Shown here piece by piece: positions 35,841 to 49,062 of a stretch of 64,000 bases of DNA. The DNA is from Dryomyza anilis (lineage: Eukaryota > Arthropoda > Insecta > Diptera > Dryomyzidae). The translations under genes and the position numbers were made by a program. The DNA lies in assembly GCA_951804985.1 (NCBI GenBank), contig OX638130.1, forward strand, positions 102,173,700-102,237,699. Direction: 5' to 3'. How positions within the stretch are numbered: the first letter of the stretch is position 1; each line of letters starts with the position of its first letter. Under the pieces are notes generated by a model that saw only the letters and a program-made list of their open reading frames with translations, was not told where the DNA came from and did no database searches.

Positions 35841-36461
35841 TGCTGTCTTGCTGTCTTGCTGTCTTGCTGTCCGAATACAGAATAACTTGAGAAATACTGA
35901 TCAGAATGCGATGAAATTTCGTCTCAATATATTTTAGCCAAAAGTAGGAACTGAGTTTGAAAATGAGCCAAATCAGTCAACGGACACGCCCACCTCCCAT
36001 ACAAGTCACTTTTATATAACTCTTTCGGAACTAATAACTCGAAAAGTATTCAAGGTATAGTTATAAAATTTAAAAGGTATTGTTAGAATTCACCTAAAAA
36101 TATGTGGTCCAAAAATGGGCGTGATCCGCCCACGTTTTTTTTTCATTATTTCCCGGGTTTTCATAGTGGAAATTTGTTCCGTAAATTATTAAAATCAAAT
36201 CTATGAAATATTAGCCTTTAAAAATTTTAAATATAGGCGTGGTCCGCCCAATTATATTTTTCAATTTTTTTTTTTCAACTTTATGTAATTTTTTTAAATT
36301 ATGGGGATATAAGACGTAAATTTCTGATATATGAATAATATTCTGAGGGTTAATATCCCCACCAAAGGTGTAGGGTATTCCATAGTCGGGCCCGACCGAC
36401 TATAAAAATCCGCCCCATGTGACCGAACTTACCCATGTGACCTAACTTTCCCAACTCGTTT
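35632..36461 (+). mobile_element. mini-me/DINE-1-like element with expanded (GTCT)n
   Basis: Terminal TATACCCTACACC at 35632 is inverted at 36367-36378 (GGTGTAGGGTAT). Inside, in order, are a (TA)-rich tract (AGTATATATATTC), a conserved core (GATCAGCATCACTACCCGAG) and a (GTCT)n run of about 17 units at about 35766-35840 followed by repeated TTGCTGTC. This TA tract, core, GTCY tract layout is that described for dipteran mini-me elements. An about 80-bp tail ending CCCAACTCGTT is shared with the copy at 54853. It encodes no protein. Confidence 0.75.
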
Positions 36462-37075
36462 GTAAATTGTATTTTGTAACGTGTTTTTCGTAATGAGTGT
36501 TTTGTAAAAGGTGTTTATTTTTAATGCCTAAAATAATTTTAATTTCGTTTATTAAAGTTTATTTTGTAGTGTGCTTTTTCGTAAAGTATATTTTATAAAC
36601 GGGTTTTTATAAAATGTTTTTCGTAAAGAGCATTTCTTATGTTGTAAAGCGTATTTCGTAGATGTAGATTTTTCATATTTCGTAAATTATATTTCATAAA
36701 ATGTACTTCATAAAGTTGGGTTCATAAAGATTATTGTGTAAAAGGTATAATTTTTAAAATATATTTCGTAAAGGATATTTCTTCAATTGAATTTTGAATA
36801 ATGTACTTCGTAAATAATATTTTGTTAATCATGTTTTGTAAACTGTAATTACAAAATGTTTTTATGTAATGCATAAAGTAATTTTAATTTCGTAAATTTT
36901 GTTTGTTTCGTAAAGTATATTTTGTAAACCGTATTTTGATGTAATGCATTAAGTAATTTTATTTTCGTAAATATTATTTGGTAACGTGTATTTTACGGTT
37001 TCGTAAAGTATATTTCGTAAATTGTGTTTTTAAAATGATTTTTAAAGAAAGCATTTCGTATATTGTAATGCGTAT
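36462..37075. repeat. Degenerate GTATTTCGTAAA-type array, right of mini-me copy
   Basis: Continuation of the array that ends at 35631. A plus frame of 81 codons at 36978 starts in the repeat and has no motif. Confidence 0.8.
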
Positions 37076-38464
37076 TTCCCTAATTAGTGATAAACAGAAG
37101 GCGCTAGACAATTCAAAAGGATTTTCAATTCAAAGGATTTCAACTCATAATTTACATACACAAATATATATTTCAACAAAGGCAGAAAACTCAATCCATT
37201 TAAGAGATGTTGAGACTTTGTAAAAAACAAATAAATTAAAATAATAGAACTGCTGTTCAAAACATCCCAGCCTTCCGACTTCCAGCATAATGCTACAACC
37301 CAGATGATTAAGTAATATAATTATAATCGGTAAAAAATATAAATTGTATTTAATACTAAAGATTACACATTTTTGTTTAATGCAATTTGATTATAAATTT
37401 AATTGTATTAAAACAAATGTGTATTAACAAAACAATTAATATAAAATCTACTATAAAAATTTCTAGATATAAATAAACATTATTTTGCTGTTCAAATTTA
37501 CCAATAATTTAATATTATAGTGTATTTTATTAAAACTTATTTCAATTATATACAACTGTGAATAAACTTGAATTACTTACTTTGATTAATACTCTGCAAT
37601 CGATAGTTGCTGAAAAAGAAGAGAAAAAATTATTTTAAAATTTATGCAATTCTAGAAAAAACCAAAAAAACAATAATAGTTCTTATAATACTATCAAATA
37701 TAATAAAATACAATATTTTAATAAGTCCACAGCAAAAATATAAAAATGTACAGAAAGTTTATATATTTCTCAGAAACACTCAAGAATCATTTATGAAAGC
37801 AATTATGACACAGGCAACATATCTACTGAATATCCGCCGGATATAATAACAAAATGTTCATGATAAACACACACAGACAGACACACATGATGAGCACTCT
37901 TTTATTTTATTATTTGGAAAATAAAATAAAAAAAGGAAGGGATTAAAACAGCGGAAACAACGTCAGGAATTGAAAATAATTCTATAAAATTAGCGCACTG
38001 AAGCGCATGCGAATGTTTTATAATAAAATTAAAAATTGTTGAGTATGATGATGTCGATGTTAATACTGATGCTGTTGCTGATGATGATGCTGATTTTGAT
38101 GTTGATGATGAATATGATCGACTACAACTTTTCGAAACATGCAGGATAACCGAATAAAAATAATTCGTTCATGCATAAAACAATTTTCACATCACCGGAG
38201 GGTGAAATTCTTTGGTAAAGGCGGATATGAGTTTTAAGAAGTACTCATCCCATGGACGATGGGTCAGCGCACAGTTATGATAAACATGATATTTATAAAT
38301 ACTGTATCGAGTAGAGGATAGAGTGGGTTAAGTGAATTTGTTTCGAAAGTATATTTCAACGGAACGTCGAAAATTTTGCAACTAACTTAGTGCAATAAAT
38401 AATCAATAGGGTTTTATTTTATTTTATTTTGGGCTAATTGTTTGACATTTTATAAAAGGTTTTT
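37076..38464. other. AT-rich spacer with a degenerate GAT-rich run
   Basis: A run of GATGATGCTGATTTTGATG-type words lies at about 38045-38115. No gene is supported; a Lys/Ile-rich 79-codon frame at 37607 is AT-driven. Confidence 0.3.
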
Positions 38465-39170
38465 TTTTGTGTAGTATTAAATTCAATTTACACTTGAGGC
38501 AAATGATTCTAATTTTAACATAATTTTGGTATAACACTATATGCTATTAATATTCTTCTTAGTTTTAATAGTTCGAAATTATTTTAATGTTAATGGTATA
38601 TATACATTTAATTTTATACGTACTATAACTATTAGTATACATCTTCAAGTCTGCACTTTGTCATTTTCGGAATAATTCGAATTTTTATAAAGAAATTTCG
38701 AATTCACAAATGCCTTTCTATGAACTATTAATGGTAAATACACAATTTATGGCATATATACTAATTGTCGATATAATATTTAAGGTATGTATACTATTAA
38801 TATACTTTAAGTAAACATTTAGCTATTTTCTTTAAAATTCTAAAATATAAAAGAAATATTTTTGTATTCACAAATATATTATTTATAAACAATTAATGGT
38901 ATATGGTATATAAACTATTAATAATCTACGTCAATACTGCATTTTGTTGTTTTCGAATTTTAAAATTGTTCTTTTTTAAGTACAACAGTATTTTTAAGTA
39001 CAACAAGTACACAAATGTCCTTTTATAAACTAGTAATGGCGAATATACGTTTAAAGCTAAAAATATATATTATTTACTTTATATATACTATTAATTTTTT
39101 TTTTTCAAGTCCATTTTTGTCATTTTCAGTATTATTCATTAAGACATTTTTCAAATAATTCTTTTTTGAA
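38465..39170. repeat. Degenerate long tandem repeat, about 3 copies
   Basis: The phrase TTCACAAATGCC / TTCACAAATATA / TACACAAATGTCC recurs at 38702, 38869 and 39008. TCAAGTCTGCACTTTGTCATT-like phrases recur at 38645, 38931 and 39104. It is strongly diverged. Confidence 0.5.
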
Positions 39171-39839
39171 TAATATTAAATACAATTTGACTGCAAAAGG
39201 TCTTGCGAACATTAACTAATGCATTCACAATAACCTATTTTAAGTGTGTGTTCAAGCCCCCTTTAAGTAGAACATACGTTGATTGGCAATGGCAGTCAAT
39301 CGAGTAGGTACTGCATAAGAAATTAGACTAATTTTGATATAGATTTCTATATATTCATGCAGTCCTTGAGCCTCAAATTGAGTGGCATTGAGTGTCTTTC
39401 TCTGTGCGCTTCATTTGTTTATTGTTTCGCATTATTTTTCTACATACTTTTGTGCCATTAATGGCCAATGAAATGAAAATTCCAAAAGAGTCTATGAAAT
39501 TGTTGTTTGCATAGCACTTGAATGATATGCATGTAATTTAGTGGAAAGCACTTGACAAAAAAGAAAACCAACGAAAAATATAATAAAAAAAAAATATAAA
39601 ATTACAAATTGTCGTTCTTTATTATTTCCATGATACTATTTAACAAATTGTTGATTTTTTTTCTACAAGTTGAAAAAAATCTATATTCATTTTAATGTCA
39701 AGTAATATAATACGCTTATTTTGCATATTTCGGTGTTTTATTTATAATTAATACAATTTCAGTTAAAAATGCATTTTTATTTTGAATTTTTTTAAACCCT
39801 TAAATATAAATAATTAATTATGTCATAATTATATGTCAT
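39171..39839. other. Unique-looking sequence, no gene
   Basis: 39240-39560 has balanced composition and no repeats and may be host non-coding DNA. It becomes AT-rich afterwards. Confidence 0.25.
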
Positions 39840-41710
39840 ATGTATTATATATTTTATTTGTGAATTATTATAGTATTTACTGCAATTATTCATGGTATTT
39901 CTAATATTCATAGAATTTATTGGATCTATACGTTGCTTTTCTTTAAGTAATCATAAGCATTTATGAAGTAATCAAAGAATATAAAAAGTATTCATAAAAT
40001 TTATGAAGAATTTACAGTACTTATGCAATATTCAAGTTTCTATGAATTATTCATAACATTTATTAAAAGTATTCATAATATTTATGAAGTATTCATAGCA
40101 TGTAGGAGTTTGTTCATCAATATTATGAATATTTCTTTGGTTGAGTTTGACTTAATATTAGCATCCATATTATGAAATTTTTTCGATGCGTATGTGCCAT
40201 AATTATAAAAAATTCATGAAAGTAATGAGGTATTTATAGTACTTATTAATAAAATTGTTCATTTTTTAAGAATTTATAAAATTTATGAAGTATTCATATT
40301 ACTTATGAAGTATTCATAGTATTTATGAAATATTCATTATATTTATTATAGTATTCATCATATTTATTATGGCATTCATTATATTTATATATATTTTACA
40401 GCATTTATGCAATAATCGTAATATCAGATACTTATTCATAAAATTTATGAAGTATCTATTCATAGTATTTATGAACTATTCATTGTATTTATGAAGTATT
40501 CCTAGTATTTATTACAGTATTCATAATATTTGGAAATTATTTACATTATTTAAACAATAATCATGGCATCTATGAATTATTTATATCATTTATGAAAGTA
40601 TTTATAATATAACGACATATTCATAGTATGTACAAATTATTCATCAATATTATAAATCTTTTTATTGGTTGTGTTTGGTTTAACCTTTTCATGCATATTA
40701 TTATTTTTTTTTTCGATGTATTCGCATTTGTGTACCTAAATGATGAAAAATTTATAACAGTAAAGAAGTATTTGTAGTATTTTTTAAAGAATTCATAGAA
40801 TCGTTATTTTTCAGTTATTTTCATAAAATTTATGAAGTATTTATAGTATTGTTACGAAAAGATGTAATTTACCCCATAGTGCAAGCATTCAGCAATAATA
40901 AATGAGACTCAAGACAATTCAGCGCACTAAGCAATGTGTTAGAAAGAGACGAAAGATCATATAGCGCATTGAGGCAGTGTGCGAGAAATGGATGGAAGAT
41001 CAGCGCATTAAAACACTTGAGTGCGAATGAGATGTCATTCACGAAACGAGTAGAAGGTTCTCGAAACAAGCCGAAGCTTGTCGAAACGTGTCGAACTTAT
41101 ACATGCAGTATATAAGGGAGCCGCATCTGAGGTACATCACTTCAGTAGTGATTGGAGAATGGTCGAGTGCATCTCGTGTAAGAGCAATGTCAAGTTTAAT
41201 TGTGCACATGCAGCAGTTGTTAGAATTGGTTATTAGTAATGTTGTTTATTAAAGTGAATTAATAAAGTTAATTGTTATAATTTTAACCAAACATAAGAAT
41301 TTTTTATTTTGTACACAATCCAGAGCTACGAACTTGTAGAACAGTTTTCCGTAGACTGAATTTTCGTAACAGTATTTATGAAGTATGTGTAATATTTATG
41401 AAATATTTGTTATATTTATGAACTATTCATAGTATTTATGAAGTATTCATAGTATCTATGAAGTATTCATAGTATTTATGAAGGATTCATACTATATATA
41501 AAGTTTTCATTAAATTTATGAAGAATTCAAAACGTTTAAGAATTATTCACAGTATTCATGCAATGTTCATATCTATGAATTATTCGTAGTATATATTAAA
41601 AACATTCATAATATTTACGTTGAATTCATAGTATGTACAAATTTTCATCAATACAATAAATCTTTTTATGTGTTGAGTTTGAATTTATATTTTACATGCA
41701 TATTACAATT
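39840..41710. repeat. TTTATGAAGTATTCATAGTA-type arrays in three blocks, with a solo LTR
   Basis: Roughly 20-bp degenerate units fill 39840-40090, 40220-40620 and 41372-41630. Each block is followed by the same about 100-bp tail (near 40095-40190, 40625-40725, 41630-41720) containing TTCATCAATATTATRAAT and ending in a T-run plus CGATG or CGGTG. The last reads CGGTG-TA like a TA-type transposon end. A solo LTR interrupts the array at 40850-41371. Confidence 0.75.
40850..41371 (+). mobile_element. Solo LTR (522 bp) with 4-bp target duplication
   Basis: Begins TGTTACGAAAAG and ends TTTTCGTAACA, an 11-bp inverted repeat. It is flanked by GTAT at 40846-40849 and 41372-41375. It contains a TATA box (TATATAAGG, about 41109), a possible initiator TCAGT near 41145, and AATAAA at 41261, giving plus orientation. 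A 4-bp duplication fits Ty3/gypsy-type integration. No internal retroelement sequence remains, as expected after LTR-LTR recombination. Confidence 0.85.
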
Positions 41711-44700
41711 TTTTTCGGTGTAGTAAAATTAAAAAATTACTTTATTTATAAATAAATCAAATTAATTAGCATTTTTTTTAATTTCACCTCTCTGGCCGAA
41801 TCGCGCATCATGTAATTAAGTTACTTTAATAATTACATACGCCGTAATTTTTTGAGTATTAATGTACTTTAAGCCACCCTAAAGGACATCAACAATTTCG
41901 CTTAACTCATATTCGATTCATTAACGCACAAAGTTAAGCCACACAAAAAAAAATGTGATGGCAAAAGAACATTGAAGCTTCATCAAAGACGGCGACAGAC
42001 AATTTATAAATTTAATGACAGATGTGAGCTGGATAAGTAGAGGAGCAAAAAAACACAGGAAGTGAGGGAAGCAGCATGAAAGTCAGAAGACTGACGCAGA
42101 ACGTATTATATGCATAATTACGTGGTAATAAAAGAGCGAAAGTAGGAAATTTAATGAATGACTGACTGAGTGACTAAGTATGTTAATGAATGGTTTTATT
42201 TGTAAACCTGTGTTAATTTTTAACAAAGATAAGAAATTAAAACTTTTAATATATACAATTTTTTTTAATTTTACACGAAATGGAATTAGAAATTTAGACT
42301 GCTTACTTTCAATAATTAAACTTAAAATATTAAGTTTATTAAGTTAATCAATTTTCTATTAAACACCAAATAAAATTTTAAATAAATAGCGGATCGAAGT
42401 TATGCATAATTAATGTATATATATATAACTTAATAACAGCACATATTTCTCAATATGTACATGTGCATAATTAGCATTAACCAAAATATGTTAAAGTTGA
42501 AATTCAGCCAAAAAAAAAAATAGCAGCCGCTAATTTTCTCGCATAAAACGTATGACGTGATTTGGCTGTTTTTACAGCAAAACAAGTAAAATTTAACAAA
42601 AATCACAAATTTCATGCATTACTTAATCATGTTAATTATGCGTCAGATGTTTGTGTTTAATTTGCATCAATTAGAAATGAAAAAAAATTACAATTTTAAT
42701 TTTTTCATAGTAACAGAGATTATATATTGGTTGTTGTATTTTATTAATATTTGATTTTCACAAAACATAATTGGTACAAACAATGAAATACCTGTTTATA
42801 TTATTAAGTAAAAAGAAGAATGTGAGAATTTTTGCTATACAATTTTTTCATAATTATTGTCACAGTCATATTATTGTTTGTGTTAATTATATTATGTTGT
42901 TGCGATTTCGCTTTTAACAAGCAATCATACAAAATGATTAAAATCACAATTTTCAATGTTTTTTAAAATATACATAATTATTTAATTAGTTGTAGATTTA
43001 CTCGTGTGTAAATATATAATGGTTGCAAACATTTTATGTTGTTCTTAAACATATTATAATTGTGGTAACCATCAATTGCAGTTATGTCACTTAAATAACT
43101 TGTTGTTTAATAAATACTATAAGTTTTTATATAAGCATAATGATTACCACAAACAAAATAATAATTGAATAATCTATTTAATGAAAAAATAAATAAACTA
43201 ATTCAATTACATGCAAATAATGAAATTAAAAATTTGGCAAAGTAATATTATTAATTTGTTATTTATTTTTTATTTGATAATTCAATAAAAATATTATTAA
43301 TAATATTGATTCATAAGAAAATTATTTGTGCGATCATTTTTTGTTTGCTACAATTAAATATTTTTCTCATACATTATATAAATTTGATAAATCTAAAAAA
43401 AAATTACTTATACAACCCATTTCTTTATATATAATAATGATAATAGATAATAATTAACAATCATTACATAACAATCATTACATGAAATATATATTTTTTA
43501 TAATATATTTGTTATAATCATTAAAACTATTCGTTTCTTTGAAAAGTACATTTGCACACAATGCTCATGCCACATTTTTCTGATTTTCTGGTTTATAGTA
43601 TTTGCAAAACAATTAAAATGGTTGTCGCAATCATTGTTGTAAACGATTTATAGTAAAAACAATATTTTATTTGATTTATTTTGATAAATAAATATTCTTA
43701 ATAAATCCACATTTGCAACAATACATAATTATAATAATTTTATAAATTATTTTAAATTTTTATTTTATTTTAATAATTACTGCAATCATACTATAAATAC
43801 TTTTTATAATGAATTTTCTTCATATATATTATTGCTTCATTTGCTGAACATTGTGTGTAGTTGTTACTGACATTTGGCACTAAAGGTCAACTAAAGGTCG
43901 TTCGTTGTTGTTTAACGCAATTGCGTTGTAATTGCGAATTATATTGTTTTTCTGTACACGCCTCAGAAAATCAACAGTGTAACGTGACGGACTGACTGAC
44001 TGACTGCAGTGCGCGTGACACTCAAAGAAAGGTTAAACACCATTTGGCGTTAAGCGACATTTGCTAATTAACATAAAAAGCGTTGAAGGAAATTGTGTTT
44101 CTTCATTTTGTAGTTGTTGCTGCTATTATTAATATTATTATTTCGTTGTTTACCTAAGAAACACAATTATGTCATGTATCAAGTGATTTGTGCTAATGAC
44201 GATGTAGATCTTTCTTCGTTAATTGTGCTCGATTTTGTTTCTGTTAATATTTTACAATATAAAAGGTGTATGTATTTTATATACAAAATAAGACAGTTCC
44301 ATTTTTATTAATAATTAAAATTATTTTTACAAAATGTTTTTACAAATTGTACTATGGGGCATAGACAGTATTTTCTTTCCCATAAATATATTATGAAAAA
44401 TCTTCAGAAATAAAACAAATAAATATTTTTGAACCATACATTATTTAAATTTCTTAGTTAAATACTAATTTTATAGTACTTTTATTTGAAATATACAAAA
44501 AAACATACTCAAATGTGAATAAGAAAAAAACAGAAGAATTTTTCGTCATTTAATGTGCATTTAATGTGTAATTTTTTTAAATATTGAAAAGATTTGACAT
44601 TAGAAATGTTATTCTCTCAAACTATATATTTATTATATTATCTCTTAATATTTATTATATTATTTATCACTTTCTTGCTTATTTTCTTACGTTATTGTAA
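41711..44700. other. AT-rich sequence, no gene recognised
   Basis: Two GC-richer patches (41790-42180 and 43840-44110) look non-repetitive. The remainder is AT-rich with many AATAAT/ATTATT words. Short open frames (42430 minus, 44114 plus) have no motifs. Confidence 0.3.
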
Positions 44701-45854
44701 TAAATAAAATGTTACTCATACGCACCGACGGACACATGTTCTTTCAAGAAATGTGTTGCTAAATTATTAGAAATATTTTAAAAAAGATAATGTTTGCTTA
44801 GAACTGTAGTTTATAATTATTTTGCGCACAAAATATTATTAATTATCATTTCCTGCACCTAAAATATATATATTAATGATATAAAAAAATATATAAAACG
44901 CACAAAATGAGCAAATATATGTTGAGTATGATTAAGTCATACGTAAATTATAAAAGATAATCATAACGGAATATTTAAAGTTCATTTTAGAGTAAAATGA
45001 CTTCTTCTAGTGTAAAATATCGAAATAGACCTATTAAAATATTAAATAAAATTATATAAACGTTGAAAAATAAACGTTCTATTTAAACTAATCAAAAATG
45101 GCTTTGTATATTTTTTATTGCTGAAAATTTTAATACAATATTTCATAGTTATATTAAAATTATATTAAATGCAAATATATAAATAAATAAACATTGATGC
45201 AAATGTGTTCATGTCAGAATGCCTTCCAATGGTAAATGAACGCAAATATCCCTTAGGCATATTTTTACTAACCGATTGGCGCTTCACACATATTCCAAAA
45301 TTATCTTTTATCTTTTCGAATACAATTCTGCTTAAGACAGGCGACCTTCTTCCTTCGCACTATTCTTTTAAATACTAAACACTCAATTTTATTAAGAATT
45401 AACTTAAAAACAGAATTATCCAAGGTATCCCTATAAACTATTTGATGATAATTTTGAATTCGATGAAAAAATTACAAATTTTCGATGTAAAATTCAAAAT
45501 ATTTTGATATTGAATTTTGTGCTCTTTAGATTTTACGTCAAAAAATGAACAAAAAATGAACAAAAAATTTGTTTATTGAAAATGAAAACGATTTCAATAT
45601 CTACTTGATATTTATAACGACAAAAAATAAATATATCATTCTAGATAGGTTCGTTTCTATCGAGAACCATTATTTATTATCGAAACTACAATTTGGCCCT
45701 GTAATCAATAGCCTTTCGATATCCTTAAGATATCGTTTGGTTTGCTGGCATGTTACAAATCAGTTAAAAATTTGAATCTGCTGTTCAAGATAAAATAAAC
45801 GTATTTCAATAGAATTCTATCAAGTTCACTGAAATTATTAATTATTATCAATCA
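44700..45854. other. AT-rich sequence, no gene
   Basis: Contains ATAAAATGTTACTCATACG at about 44707, repeated at about 46594, a short dispersed word of unknown origin. No supported gene. Confidence 0.3.
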
Positions 45855-46110
45855 GCACATTGAAGCAGTGAATCGAGAAAGAAATGGAAAATTAGTTTAA
45901 TAAAACACATGAGGATGATTAATGTATGCACACAGTACAGAGTCTCGTTAAGTGTAGAAGTTTGTGGAAACTTCTAGAATCATGCTATGTGCATGAGTGT
46001 AACAGAGATGGAGATAGCGCATGTGCAATATAGATTCTCGTGAAGTGTAGCAGTTTGTGAAAACTTGAGTATACCGATTCTGCGGCTCAACACTTCAGTT
46101 GTGAAAAGAT
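45855..46110. repeat. Sequence resembling the LTR at 40850, diverged
   Basis: The words ACATTGAAGCAGTG, CGAGAAAGAAATGGA and AACACATGAG recall the order of words inside the solo LTR (about 40965-41025). CAACACTTCAGTTGTG resembles the LTR region after its TATA box. The ends are not identifiable. Confidence 0.35.
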
Positions 46111-46194
46111 GTTATTTAATAATATTTAACAAATTAAATACTAGTATTAAAACATTTTTTTGGACTATAAAAAAAGTAATTTAATATTAAAACT

Positions 46195-46500
46195 AGAGAG
46201 GAAAAAACCGGAACCGTTTTGATTTTAGGAACCGGAATCAGTACCCATATATATTTTTAAAAATCTTGCAACCAGAACTGAAATCGATATTTTAAAGGGC
46301 TTTAGTCCCTGTCAGAGACCGCAAACAACCGAAATCGAAACCGGAACTGTTTCGATTTTAGAGACCGGAATCGGAATCGTTCTTTGAAAAATGTGTGGAA
46401 CCGGAATACGACTTAATATATACATTTTTTGTTGGAATATATTAAATATCTTGGAACCAGAACCGAAACAGATATTCCAAACGATTTTAGTACGTGATTA
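46195..46500 (+). repeat. Interspersed repeat shared with 20696-20865
   Basis: Tandem-like GGAACCGGAATC words around CTTTAGTCCCTGT, in the same order as the reverse complement of 20696-20865. It appears to hold almost two copies of the unit. Confidence 0.55.
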
Positions 46501-48137
46501 AATCGTTGCATTCTTCCAAAAGTCTTACATGAAACGAATACCAATAACTTTAAATTTGGCTCAAAATATCTTGTAAAACAGCTGTTTTTATAAAATGTTA
46601 CTCATACGTACCGTTGCACAAATGTTAATGCATTTTTATTATAAGCTTATATCAACTTTATTAAAGAGACATAATATATAAAAAATATATTTATTACATT
46701 AAATTCAACTGAATGAAAGCAATACAATAACTGAAATATATTTAAATTATCTGTAATGTTTCGACTTCTGATCGAATTCCAATCGAATATCATATAAAAT
46801 ATGAATTCGATGTCGCAGTACAAAGATTTGTTTTTTCAATAAATTTAATCTGTTTTTTTTTGACTTCAACGATTTGAATTTGCCCGAACAAGGCCGTATT
46901 ATATTAGAATAAAAATGTTTTCTTAAAATACAAAGCAAAAGTAATGCTGTTTATAAAAAAGAAGATGCATTAGAAAATTGTTAATTCACTTATTCAAATT
47001 GGCTCTCAATTTTCGTTCTAAACTTAATCCTATTTGTTGTTATTAATATTAATTATGAGTTTTATAATTTCCAAATTGTATAATGTTAAATTTATTAACC
47101 AACTTTTTCGTTTATTATCTATCTTTTTTTTCTGTCAAACATCTTTTTTCAGACATTGTCTATGTCTATTTCTCTCTGTTATTGTCTTAATTTCAATATC
47201 TTCTGTCTGTCTAAGAATCACTTTATCTACCTAGATGTTTGCTTATTTTGTCCGTCTATCCATATATCTTTCAAACTGTCTATCTGTCTACGTGCACTGC
47301 ACATGTGACGTCCGCCTGTCGCTCATCAGCAGTCAAAACGTGCAGCAGCTCTAATAAAACGTGGGCCCTTGATCGCTGTTGGTTTCAGTTGGTTTACCAA
47401 ATTATTGTTCTGATACTATAACTCCTATTACTACTCCTACTACTACTAATTCGTACCGCCGCTTTGTCACGCACGTACGATTTTGCCAAACCTAAAAATA
47501 GTAACAGCCAAGGCGTTGTTGCGAAACCGATTTTTTGACAGATTCATTTGTTTCGCATACATTGACCTTGCATTAAACGTCTCACGCATTTTGATTCCAA
47601 AGTTGGAGGAGTCGTTGGCGCAGTTGGGGGAGGAGTAGTAGATGGCAAAGTCAGTTGTCGAAGGAAAGTTGAGTTGAAGAAGATATCCAAGATTTTAAAT
47701 AAAGAATATTTTGAGGTAGATAGACAAAATAAAGAATAAAATAAAGAATTATTGGAGGTTGATATTATATTATAGAAATATAGGTGAATGTCTGACATTT
47801 CTGAAATGTCTTTAAATTATAAGTCTATAGTAAGTTTTTCGAAAAGTCATTGAAGAAGAGTTATAAAAAAAATTATAGCCGATAATACTTTCTGTGACAA
47901 TTTCTGGATTTTGGTTTGTAACATCAAATTTGTTTTTTTTTATGGAATTAGAAAGATGCCATAGACCAAGTCTGAATTTATGTACTTACTTAAAAAAAGC
48001 TCATATTATTTATATTAGCTCAACTCAAATTTATTAAAAGAATACAAAAAATCTTCAATTTAAATAATTTGAACTAATTCAAATTAAAAAGTTATAACAT
48101 TTAAAATAAATACAAAATTATTATATTTATAAAATAA
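46501..48137. other. AT-rich sequence with scattered GTCTATCT words, no gene
   Basis: 47100-47300 has CTGTCTATCT-like simple sequence that creates a Cys/Ile-rich open frame. Nothing else is recognisable. Confidence 0.3.
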
Positions 48138-49062
48138 TCCACACGAGACAAAATATTCGGCAGGTTATTGGCAGAATATCGACATATTTCTGGCAAAAGC
48201 GCAGTTTACTGGCAGGTTTTACGCAGGGCATAGCAAGTAGTTTGTATTTCATAAAAATGGCAGCTTTCCTACAGCAGGTTTCATGCAGAGAATCGGCATG
48301 TTGAAAAAGTTGTACATGCCACGGCAGATTTATGAAATATTTTTGGAATTCAAATTTCAAATAGGCTGCCTGTAGCACGTTTTCTGGGGGGCAGTTGTCG
48401 GCAGACAAATATATTTTTTATTGTTTCAGAATAGCTGCCAGCTTTTAGGAATTGCACGACGTCAGAGACAAATTTTATATGAAAAATATTTGAATTTCCT
48501 GTCTAACGGTAGCTTTTAGGCAGCCTGGTTCACACAGTCGACTCAATGCACTTTAAATGAGCAAAAATAAAAACTAAGATAACATGGAAGGATGATAACA
48601 ACAGAACAAAAATGTGTTTGTCTGCCAACAGCAGTTTTCGGGCATTGTGAAGCACGCTACATTGAATACGAAGCTGCCTTCACGTTTCTATAACATGCCT
48701 ATGTGCTGCCGTATAGTTCTAGGACGGGCAACATGCTGGTTTTGCTACAAGCTTCGTCTATGACTGCCGGAAACCTGCCTATAGGCTGCCATCTGCCATT
48801 TTGTTCTAGGACAGACAACAGGCAGGTTTCGAGCATTGTAAAGCAGGCTACAGTGAAAACGAAGCTGCCTCACGTTCCTATAACCTGCCTTTATGCTCTC
48901 GTCTGCCGTTTTCTTCTAGGGCATACAACAGGCTGGTTTTGCTACAAATTCAACCTATGACTGCCAGAAACGTGCCGATAGGATGTTGATTTTCAGCTTG
49001 AAAGCTGCTGTATTGCCTGCTTGTTGTGCGCCTGTTACCTGTCGTATATTTCGTCTGGGGTA
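48138..49062. mobile_element. Non-autonomous TIR element with an internal 191-bp tandem duplication
   Basis: Imperfect inverted ends: CGAGACAAAATATTCGGCAG at the left corresponds to the inverse of TACCTGTCGTATATTTCGTC at the right. The inside is rich in GGCAGNTT and CTGCC words. Two consecutive copies of an about 191-bp unit start near 48642 and 48833 (GCATTGTRAAGCASGCTACA, then CTAGGRCRKRCAACA). It codes for no protein; the short open frames follow the repeats. Superfamily unassigned. Confidence 0.55.

Noticed and set aside
38195..38225. Possible 18S rRNA fragment (GGTGAAATTCTTTGG)
   Set aside because: Only about 13 bases resemble the rRNA word and the flanks do not match.
40869..41069. 66-codon minus-strand ORF
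   Set aside because: It lies inside the solo LTR on the strand opposite to its promoter and has no motif.
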